From contig NZ_BSNM01000014.1 of assembly GCF_030159995.1 (NCBI RefSeq), positions 124,001 to 188,000 on the forward strand: DNA of 64,000 nucleotides, written 5' to 3'. The position numbers and the translations under genes are program-made. This document shows, in pieces, positions 57,551 through 64,000 of the stretch. The first letter of the stretch is position 1, and each line of letters begins with the position of its first letter. A model generated the notes under the pieces. That model was not told the origin of the DNA and searched no databases. It was given only the letters and a program-made list of their open reading frames with translations. The DNA comes from Litoribrevibacter albus. Lineage in GTDB: Bacteria; Pseudomonadota; Gammaproteobacteria; Pseudomonadales; Litoribrevibacteraceae.

Positions 57551-58111
57551 TTACAACTCCAGCTCCACAAAGTCTTTATCAACGTCTTCCTGAGTAATAC
57601 CTATGTATCTCAGTGTTACGCCTTCAGAGGAATGTCGAAGCATTTTCATCACTCGGCCAATATCTTTAGTTGCCTGATATAGGTGATAGCCGCGAGTCTT
57701 TCTCATGGAGTGAGTGCCAAGCTTAAGGTTTAGTTCTTGACCCACTTCAGCAAAAGCTCGTGTAACGTATCGACGAGAAATTGGACGAGCAGCTCGATTA
57801 ATGGCTTGCCTGTTTCTGTGTGATTGGAAGAGGTATTCATGATTGGGGTGCTCCTGTTTGATTCTTTCGATGAGTTGAAGAGTTTTTGGGTTGATCTGGA
57901 TATTGGCTGTCTTGCCTGTTTTTGCTTCCCTCAAGAAGAGTCTGTCCTGATGGATGTCATGAAATCGAATAGCAAGCAGATCTGAGATTCTTAAGGCTAG
58001 GTTTAACCCTATGCACCAAACATCCGAGACTTGCTTACTAAATCGCCTTTCTAACAAGTGGCCAATCAGGCGGATCGTATCCTGGTCTTTGATTGCATCT
58101 ACTTCAGCCAT
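57551..58111 (-). CDS. Short tyrosine recombinase (catalytic domain only)
   Basis: The 186 residues correspond to the catalytic domain of a phage-integrase-family recombinase. All six active-site residues are present: Arg41 (LALRISDLL), Lys64 (AKTGKT), His134 and Arg137 (THSMRKTRG), His160 (LRHSS) and Tyr169 (RYIG). The usual N-terminal core-binding domain is missing. Comparable size is seen for FimB/FimE-type recombinases and for certain small island integrases. It is not adjacent to tRNA-Leu, so it need not be the integrase of that junction. It is followed by a 70-residue ORF. Confidence 0.85.
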   Translation of the reverse strand: MAEVDAIKDQDTIRLIGHLLERRFSKQVSDVWCIGLNLALRISDLLAIRFHDIHQDRLFLREAKTGKTANIQINPKTLQLIERIKQEHPNHEYLFQSHRNRQAINRAARPISRRYVTRAFAEVGQELNLKLGTHSMRKTRGYHLYQATKDIGRVMKMLRHSSEGVTLRYIGITQEDVDKDFVELEL

Positions 58112-58294
58112 GGTTAAGTTCCTTTTTTGGTCAGAGACACCGATATGAGCACTTCAAAGCCTTAATCGAACGCAAAGCTCCGGTATACGGGCACTCCAAA
58201 GTGCTCAAATTGCTAAATTGAGAACTTAAAGGATTGAAGTGATAGAAGTGTTCTAAGTGTCTGGAATTATTGAGAAGGTTTTGTGCTGCTGGGG

Positions 58295-58771
58295 TTAGAG
58301 AAGGCCTCGTTCGGCAAAGGAAACGGAATCCTTACCGACGACAATATGATCCAGTACTCGCACATCAATTAGCTTCAATGCATCGATCAAGTGCTTGGTT
58401 ATCTGAATATCAGCCTGAGAGGGCTCTGGAAGACCAGAAGGGTGGTTGTGGGCAAAGATCACGGCAGAGGCTTTTGCGTCTAAGACGGCCAGTACCACTT
58501 CTCTAGGATAAACACTGGCAGCATTGATAGTCCCGAAGAATAATTCCCGATACTCAATCAGCTGATGTTGGTTATCCAGCAGCATTACGCTGAAAACCTC
58601 ACGGTCATGCTGGTGGAGTTTGAAGTTAAGAAATTCCTTGGTGGCTGTTGGATTCTCGTAAATTCCTTCTCTTAGATGACGTTGCTCGATGATCATAGCT
58701 GCCTCTTCCAGGATCTGGTGTTCTGAAGCAGGCTGATCAAGTAAGTACATCTGTGTTGAATGATTACGCAT
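58295..58771 (-). CDS. RadC-family JAB-domain protein
   Basis: This 158-residue protein has the RadC JAMM signature HNHPSGLPEPSQAD plus DREVFSVMLLDNQ, FFGTINAASVYPREV and DHIVVG. Island-borne RadC copies lack the N-terminal HhH domain of chromosomal radC, as here; their role is unknown and a link to DNA repair is doubtful. ATG 58771 is chosen because AAGGAG lies 8 bases upstream; the frame open to 58900 lacks such a signal. The typical companion of AlpA in genomic islands. Confidence 0.88.
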   Translation of the reverse strand: MRNHSTQMYLLDQPASEHQILEEAAMIIEQRHLREGIYENPTATKEFLNFKLHQHDREVFSVMLLDNQHQLIEYRELFFGTINAASVYPREVVLAVLDAKASAVIFAHNHPSGLPEPSQADIQITKHLIDALKLIDVRVLDHIVVGKDSVSFAERGLL

Positions 58772-58926
58772 AGCTGTCTCCTTAGTTTTCATCGATGTGT
58801 ATGCGCAGTAATGATGTGGGTGTGAGATTTTTTTGAATCGACTTTTAAGCCAGCTGGTGGAGGAGTGGGCGTAAACTTTTACATACCTCGGAAATTTCAT
58901 GAGCGAAACTAACGAGGAAAATTCTC

Positions 58927-59115
58927 ATGAGATTTTTACGATTAAAAGAAGTCATGCACATCACTGGCCTTGGCAGAACATCGGTTTATAACTTCATGGC
59001 TGAGGGCAAGTTCCCGAAGTCAGTCTCTTTAGGTGACAGAGCAGTTGCCTGGATTGAGTCCGATATTGAAGAGTGGATGGAACAGAAGGTCGCTGATCGA
59101 GATAACAATCTATGA
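58927..59115 (+). CDS. AlpA-family DNA-binding regulator
   Basis: This 62-residue helix-turn-helix protein of the AlpA/MerR-like excisionase fold contains LRLKEVMHITGLGRTSVYNF, GKFPKSVSLGDRAVAW and DIEEWM. In CP4-57, AlpA activates the island's integrase and excision. Here it is divergent from radC, with GAGG upstream, and followed by a small terminator. It probably controls genes of this island. Confidence 0.88.
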   Translation: MRFLRLKEVMHITGLGRTSVYNFMAEGKFPKSVSLGDRAVAWIESDIEEWMEQKVADRDNNL

Positions 59116-59128
59116 CTAGAGCATAGAT

Positions 59129-59146
59129 GAGCCGAAAGGCTCTTTT
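59129..59146 (+). terminator. Terminator after alpA
   Basis: GAGCC, tetraloop GAAA, GGCTC, TTTT. Outer bases GCATA (59121) and TATGC (59146) may extend the stem. The remainder to 59372 shows no gene or clear signal. Confidence 0.75.
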
Positions 59147-59372
59147 ATGCTGTTTATTTTATATTTCTCTAGGTTGATTGAGTTGAGAAGCATAAGTCTA
59201 AATTACAGGTTGTCAGAAATCGAAAACTCCTAATCGAATCATACATTTTTGTAAGTAGTTATGAATACCGAGTAGATATAGGATACGATCTGTCCGATTA
59301 AAAATGATTGCTAATGAATTCGTTGAGTTAAGTCGAGAGGAATGTATTCTATATTCTTCTCGGTTGGCTAAA

Positions 59373-61889
59373 TTACTTGCTGTTGAGAGCTTCTTTGTAT
59401 ACCTGTTCTATATCCTCGAAAATCTGAGCTTCTTGGAGGTTCTTTAAGGTAGTAAGTCTTAAAGCATTTATAACTGGCAAGTGAGGAACTCTTTCAATGC
59501 AGGTTTGTAAATATAGTGGTCGGCCTAACTGGAACAAGTAATACAGTTCGTTCGAGTCGGAATCCTTGCCCGCTATATCTGCACCTATTTCATTTCTAGG
59601 CTTTATCTGAACGTTTTGAACAGGCCATAACTTGTTAATACTTTTTGTTCTCGAATCTACTGTAGAGTTTGATGCAATTCCCAAATAGCTTAATTCATAA
59701 GCGATATGCTGTTTGAACTTCGAGTCGAAAGTTTTCTTAGGCAAGTGGTACCAATTTGCAGTTCCGTTTGTAAAAGCCTCAAAATAACTATTCTTGCGTC
59801 CTTGCTGACCACCTAGGTTTACTGTTAATGCAAGATCGGAATACAAAACCTGACGCATTCCATGGTAAGGGATTCGTGCAGGCTCCCTAACATATAAACT
59901 TTCGGCGACAGACTTCAAGCTATAATCTGAGTCTTGACGAGAGGCTTCTCCAATTTGGACTTTGAGAAAATCCACCAACCACTCCGAGCCATGAGTATTG
60001 GTACCATCATTTGGCAATAAGGCAAAAGCTCCAATACCTATTTCATCAATAGCATCTCTATAGGGATTACGTTCTTCTTGTTGGTTGAAAAAACCAGGAT
60101 AGAGTGCAAATGCACCAAAAACGGGTCTACTCTTTTTGTCTACACTATCTAGTTGGATTAAAGCATCTCTATAGCGGTGCATTTGATTTATGGCATCATC
60201 AGGCACGCCATCTTGTATTTTGAAGGCGAAGTGAGATTTCTCTTGAAGGTCAGCTTTATTCCATTTTTCCGTGTCTTTTAAACGTGGCTTGCCTAAAAAT
60301 AAGCCTTGCTCTGAAGTTTTAATACTTTCTATTCTGTATTTTGCATCAAATAACCAAACAAATTTTCTCCCGTCAGGAAAAATAATTTCCAATACGATAT
60401 CAGGCTTGTGAGTCAACAGAAAAGTTCGTATTTCATTTGTTTTTCTTCCGTATGACTTCTCATGGTATAGGCTTGCTCGTACACCATCTTCTTCTCTGAA
60501 AAACTCAAAGGCCCCCTTGTCACCATTCACTAACTTAAGTTCGTCCATGATCCCTTTTTTTAGATTGGGCTTTCTATGTAAAGGGCTACCAAAACCTAAG
60601 TTATCTTCTAGAATATTTTTAATTTGCAGAAAGCACCAAACTTCATAGATTTCAGCAACAGACTTCATTGATATGCTCGACTGATTGCCAAACACATTCA
60701 AGTAGAATTTTAGTTCTTGCCAGACACGGTAAACTGCACTGTACCCTGTTTTTTGCTGAAGGACTAAAGACTCACGATTAAGACCAGTATAATCACTAAC
60801 ATCCTTTAGAAAACTTTGGTTTAAGACTTTCTGAAGTGGTTGTTGCCAGCTATGCATTTCATCTAAAAAAGAATTAGAAAGACGCTGACGCTCGGGAGCT
60901 TGATTGCTTTCTCTGATTTTGGCTTCAAACCCAGATAACTGGCGCTTGCACTGTGTAACAGCCATTTTTATAAAGCGGTTTTCAGGGGTATCAACACTTA
61001 GTTGCTTCTTTTCGACTCGATAGCGTTTGTCATGAAGGCCATTAGCAAAATCTTGTTTGATTTTTTCACCTAGTTTATACGGCAATCGGCCCTTTAATTT
61101 CTCTGACTTGATGTTTGCTACTGTAGGTTGTAAACGGCTGTGAGGGGCAGCACATATCACTTTGAGCCCTTTTTCAAACCGCTCCCGAAGTTGGCTAAAG
61201 TTAGCCAGCCACATTAATGGGAAGTGTCCACGTTCTGTGCTTTGTGCAGCGTCTTGCTCTGTTTTCTCTACTAAGCTAAATCTCCAAAGAGGAAAAACAT
61301 CGTCAATAGCCTTGTACATTAATGGTAAATCTTGATGAAGTGCCATCTTGGTTGGAAGTACTTCAAAGGAGATATTCTGTATATACTCTTTTCCTTGCGT
61401 AACGAACTGTACTGGTAGTCTCATCCAGCCAACATCATTAGCTGTATTGATCGTACCTGTGAGCCTGGCTTGCATCTGGCCTCGTCGACTGGCAAAGCGG
61501 AACGACTCATTTATAGTTTGGCTTCGGTGAGCTAATTTGGCTTCAGTTACTTTGTCAAAGAACACCCATTCGAACTGATATTGCGTGTTTTCAAAAAATA
61601 AAGGCGAATTAAGCTCTAACGACTCGATCTTCGCTTCTGTATTTTTTGTTTTTTCAATGCCATTATTTTCCTCAGTAATATCACTGATAGGTAAGTCTGT
61701 TGTCGCATCATAAACGAAATCTGACGTTACTCGTTGTGCCGGTAAAAAACGTAATTCAGGAGATGGAGAGCGCAATAAATTTGCGCGCTTTTCCATCGTT
61801 TCTCGATATACATTCGAACGTGCACGAATATCATTAGTCCACACGGAAAACTCAAAGTCTGGCGTTCGAAGTCTCAATAATTCTGGCAT
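59373..61889 (-). CDS. DUF2357 / McrC-like PD-(D/E)xK nuclease of an McrBC-type system
   Basis: This 838-residue partner of the McrB-like gene has no obvious family in its long N-terminal ~400 residues, but the centre is McrC-like. The (I)YExW motif has Glu413 and Glu416 (AEIYEVWCFL), followed by HKPDIVLEI (Asp497, Glu501) and LFDAKYRIE (Asp515, Lys517), consistent with a PD-(D/E)xK active site. A ~320-residue C-terminal extension follows, with LYPGFFNQQEERNPYRDAID and INKLWPVQNVQIKPRNEI. It is therefore likely the DNA-cleaving subunit. It lies 40 bases after the McrB-like gene, in one operon with the methyltransferase. Confidence 0.82.
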   Translation of the reverse strand: MPELLRLRTPDFEFSVWTNDIRARSNVYRETMEKRANLLRSPSPELRFLPAQRVTSDFVYDATTDLPISDITEENNGIEKTKNTEAKIESLELNSPLFFENTQYQFEWVFFDKVTEAKLAHRSQTINESFRFASRRGQMQARLTGTINTANDVGWMRLPVQFVTQGKEYIQNISFEVLPTKMALHQDLPLMYKAIDDVFPLWRFSLVEKTEQDAAQSTERGHFPLMWLANFSQLRERFEKGLKVICAAPHSRLQPTVANIKSEKLKGRLPYKLGEKIKQDFANGLHDKRYRVEKKQLSVDTPENRFIKMAVTQCKRQLSGFEAKIRESNQAPERQRLSNSFLDEMHSWQQPLQKVLNQSFLKDVSDYTGLNRESLVLQQKTGYSAVYRVWQELKFYLNVFGNQSSISMKSVAEIYEVWCFLQIKNILEDNLGFGSPLHRKPNLKKGIMDELKLVNGDKGAFEFFREEDGVRASLYHEKSYGRKTNEIRTFLLTHKPDIVLEIIFPDGRKFVWLFDAKYRIESIKTSEQGLFLGKPRLKDTEKWNKADLQEKSHFAFKIQDGVPDDAINQMHRYRDALIQLDSVDKKSRPVFGAFALYPGFFNQQEERNPYRDAIDEIGIGAFALLPNDGTNTHGSEWLVDFLKVQIGEASRQDSDYSLKSVAESLYVREPARIPYHGMRQVLYSDLALTVNLGGQQGRKNSYFEAFTNGTANWYHLPKKTFDSKFKQHIAYELSYLGIASNSTVDSRTKSINKLWPVQNVQIKPRNEIGADIAGKDSDSNELYYLFQLGRPLYLQTCIERVPHLPVINALRLTTLKNLQEAQIFEDIEQVYKEALNSK

Positions 61890-61929
61890 TAGCTATTCTT
61901 CGAATTAGTATTTTTATTAAGAGTTAGCA

Positions 61930-63762
61930 TTAGGGCCAAAAGCTCGTAAAGCCAGCACTTGATAGACGTTTATTCATCCATTCTATTTTTCCTTTGCTTC
62001 TGCACTGTATACGGATAGCTTTTTCGTCTTCAGGTGCATCCTCTTCAACTAGTTTTTCACGATATAAGTCAGGTCTGGCATTAGCAGAATCTGTAGCGGC
62101 ATCCCAAATGGGGGATAGCTGTTTAGAAAGCTCAGACTCCAACTTTACGAGCAAAGATTTTTCACTTCCTAGTTTGTCTACATCACCCTCTATTCGCGGT
62201 AGAACCTTACACATCAAAAAATCATCCCACACGGCCTTTAGTGCTATATCATCTTTGGGTTGTGCACTGATTACGGCTAATAGCAATTCGTTAAGTGCAC
62301 GATATGCCAATTCAAAAGGAGTATTTTTTAAGACAGCATTGACTGAATTTAGAAACTCAATGCTCTTATCTCCATTTTCATCTGCAGTGCTTTTAAGTTG
62401 CTCTATGCTGGTTTTCGCATCTGACCAAAATGGAAAACTGATCGTCTTATTGATATTGCTTGGCTCAAAGTATTCTGAATAGTCGTTAGGGAAAAAATCG
62501 CCAAAATCGAAGCTCAATGCACGATCGATGACCTTCCTGGAAAAACCATGTGTGGTTTCATCCATATTAACTGTGCCAGCAACAATAAGGTTGAATGGTA
62601 TTTGAAGCCCATATTGGCAAATCGCTTGCCATGTTGCATCGTAAATGACCGACTCGAAACCAAGATCTTTTCTCAGTTTTTCTTTGTTATCAAGTTCATT
62701 GATTGCTGCTGGTTTTAACAAGGCGTCGCTGCTGTAAGTGAACTGATCTCCGTTCCAATCCCATTCTCTAGTTTCAAGAACAGATAAGTAATCCGCGAAA
62801 TACTGTTCTACAGGTGCCAGATTCATCTCGTCTAAGCAAAGCCAGTAAGGCTTGATAGCGCTCAAGGTGTTCTTATCGCCACTAACACTCAATCTTTCGC
62901 CACGCTCACCAAGGTTTACGACATCTACAGTTAATCCACTGTCGATAATGCTTCGCCAAGCTTTAGCGATAAATTGAAGTACATCAGTGGTTACATACTC
63001 TGCTTTGCCGCTAAGTCGAGAGATATAACCTAATAGATCACTTGGTTCATGCCAGTCAGGTCTTACGGAGGTTAAGCAGTATGTCTCATTAAGTTGTCCT
63101 GTAGCTTCCGCTTGCTTTCGAACGAAGCGTGTTTTGCCTGTTCCAGAAATGCCTGCTAATAGCATGAACGGTTTGCTAGTTCTTACAGAATTTCCGGTAG
63201 CTGTAGGTTTTATGGGGGGAAGTACAAAGCTCTTTAGTTCAATAGGCGGTTCATGTGGCTTCACTATAATAGGCGTTATACCATATGAAATAACTGTTTC
63301 TTTTACCTCTGATATTTCATTTGCTTCCTTTTGGACACCGCCGCACGTTAAGAAAGCAATTCGTTGCTCATTGGCAATTTTCTTTCCAAATCTTTTGATT
63401 ACAGTTTGCCACTCTCCAAAGCTTGAGCTCGTACATTTTACTGAAGTATCGAGGTAATCTATTGTGAAAAGACCATTTTCTAGGTCTTTCTTTGCCCCAA
63501 TAATATTCGACTCATCGATATCGGAAATGGCTTTAAGGACATCTTCTTTGGTAATGTAACGTTGCTTTTTGCTGTAGTTATTGAGAACCGTGTCTTTAAT
63601 ATAATTTCTAGATAGCTGCTCTCCAGCGATCTCTTTTAAGCGTTCATCATTCTGTAAGTCATCTTGAAACTTGTTTGATGCAGAAGAGTCTAGTCCCATG
63701 TAGCCAATTTCATCGGCTTTGTTAAAAATGTAATCAAAAACAGCGTTACGATCGCCCTTCAT
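61930..63762 (-). CDS. McrB-like AAA+ NTPase, motor subunit of a restriction system
   Basis: The 610 residues have a ~190-residue N-terminal region of unknown fold, probably target recognition. The McrB-type AAA+ domain follows: Walker A AGISGTGKT (Lys210), RPDWHEPSDLLGY, Walker B CLDEMNLAPVEQYF (Asp311, Glu312) and the sensor segment VAGTVNMDETTHGFSRKVID. McrB-family motors use GTP and form rings that drive a McrC nuclease. SD AAGGA lies 9 bases before the ATG. It lies 14 bases after the methyltransferase stop and 40 before the DUF2357 nuclease. The pairing with a cytosine methyltransferase resembles LlaJI and BsuMI more than stand-alone McrBC. Confidence 0.86.
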   Translation of the reverse strand: MKGDRNAVFDYIFNKADEIGYMGLDSSASNKFQDDLQNDERLKEIAGEQLSRNYIKDTVLNNYSKKQRYITKEDVLKAISDIDESNIIGAKKDLENGLFTIDYLDTSVKCTSSSFGEWQTVIKRFGKKIANEQRIAFLTCGGVQKEANEISEVKETVISYGITPIIVKPHEPPIELKSFVLPPIKPTATGNSVRTSKPFMLLAGISGTGKTRFVRKQAEATGQLNETYCLTSVRPDWHEPSDLLGYISRLSGKAEYVTTDVLQFIAKAWRSIIDSGLTVDVVNLGERGERLSVSGDKNTLSAIKPYWLCLDEMNLAPVEQYFADYLSVLETREWDWNGDQFTYSSDALLKPAAINELDNKEKLRKDLGFESVIYDATWQAICQYGLQIPFNLIVAGTVNMDETTHGFSRKVIDRALSFDFGDFFPNDYSEYFEPSNINKTISFPFWSDAKTSIEQLKSTADENGDKSIEFLNSVNAVLKNTPFELAYRALNELLLAVISAQPKDDIALKAVWDDFLMCKVLPRIEGDVDKLGSEKSLLVKLESELSKQLSPIWDAATDSANARPDLYREKLVEEDAPEDEKAIRIQCRSKGKIEWMNKRLSSAGFTSFWP

Positions 63763-63776
63763 ATAGAGAGTCCTTA

Positions 63777-64000
63777 TTATTTGATCGAGTCTAAAAACTC
63801 TCTTATGGAGCTTGCGACCTTGTATGAAAGAATTGGTGGTACAGCATTACCTATTTGCATGACATTGGTGGTTGCCGAGTGGGGAAACACAAAGTTATCT
63901 GGAAAGGTTTGAAGTCTTGCGCACTCCCTTATCGTTAGTCGCCTTTCGAGCTCGTAGTGAAATTGAACTCTAGATTTTGCATTTGCTCTAATTGTGTATG
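63777..64000 (-). CDS. C5-cytosine DNA methyltransferase, C-terminal part (5' end outside window)
   Basis: The visible ~74 codons end the frame with RRLTIRECARLQTFPDNFVF (motif IX region) and MQIGNAVPP (motif X), the diagnostic C-terminus of Dcm-type 5-methylcytosine methyltransferases. Catalytic motifs I and IV lie outside the window. The stop (63777-63779) is 14 bases before the McrB-like start, so modification and restriction genes share a transcript. Confidence 0.85.
   Translation of the reverse strand, partial: YTIRANAKSRVQFHYELERRLTIRECARLQTFPDNFVFPHSATTNVMQIGNAVPPILSYKVASSIREFLDSIK

Noticed and set aside
58772-58900. Longer RadC N-terminus
   Set aside because: AAGGAG precedes the internal ATG 58771; the extension lacks an SD and family similarity.
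53640-64000. A second copy of the tRNA-Leu 3' end marking the island's right attachment site
   Set aside because: No repeat of the CCCCGGGCACCA segment was noticed downstream by eye, so the right boundary is probably outside the window.

Overview
The window looks like the chromosome of a marine-type gammaproteobacterium related to Pseudomonadales/Oceanospirillales. The evidence is gene order. The block rne-rluC-HAD-sppA-maf-yceD-rpmF-plsX-fabD-fabG-acpP-fabF-pabC-mltG-tmk-holB-pilZ-tatD, the block cspD/clpS-clpA-infA-bpt-aat, the block ftsK-lolA-rarA-crcB-serS-cysG and the block pgsA-tRNA-Gly-Cys-Leu all follow the pseudomonad arrangement. Base composition of the core is moderate and slightly AT-leaning, unlike the GC-rich phage genes at the left edge. 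No species is assigned.

Layout. (1) 1-5078: the distal end of a lambda-like tail module (prophage or tailocin): a collagen-repeat tail-tip protein cut by the window edge, a mosaic tail fibre and a fibre-assembly protein. It lies next to ptp-murB, where kdsB would normally be. (2) 5.3-24.1 kb: envelope and lipid core. It holds murB, RNase E, the fatty-acid operon (plsX to fabF), pabC, mltG, tmk, holB, pilZ and tatD. A 278-bp MITE-like element with 4-bp CTAG duplications has landed on the 3' end of holB and supplies its stop codon. (3) 24.1-28.6 kb: tRNA 2-thiouridine sulfur relay (tusDCBE) with yccA, a GacA-type regulator and cspD. (4) 29-33.4 kb: the N-end-rule set clpS, clpA, bpt and aat, with infA. 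(5) 33.5-53.1 kb: M16C protease, xthA, ftsK, lolA, rarA, crcB, serS, cysG, a radical SAM protein, uvrC, an HDAC-like hydrolase, a PilJ-domain hybrid kinase and pgsA. (6) 53.2-53.7 kb: tRNA-Gly, tRNA-Cys and tRNA-Leu.

(7) 53.7-64 kb: an accessory region starting immediately downstream of tRNA-Leu. Its first part holds a coiled-coil protein with a possible MatP-like ribbon-helix-helix segment, five iteron-like TTAGTGAT repeats, a 471-residue double winged-helix protein of unknown function and an Inovirus-Gp2/YfjJ-type HUH Rep-like protein. Next come a 186-residue catalytic-domain-only tyrosine recombinase with a small partner ORF, RadC and AlpA, a set reminiscent of CP4-57-type islands. The far right is a restriction cassette: a C5-cytosine methyltransferase (C-terminus only), an McrB-like AAA+ protein and a DUF2357/McrC-like PD-(D/E)xK nuclease. 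This resembles the LlaJI/BsuMI type of McrBC-derived restriction-modification. The island's right end is outside the window.

The parts most likely to hold undescribed biology are the iteron / winged-helix / HUH-Rep module after tRNA-Leu and the McrBC-like cassette. All function calls rest on reading motifs, lengths and neighbourhood by eye; no database search was run.
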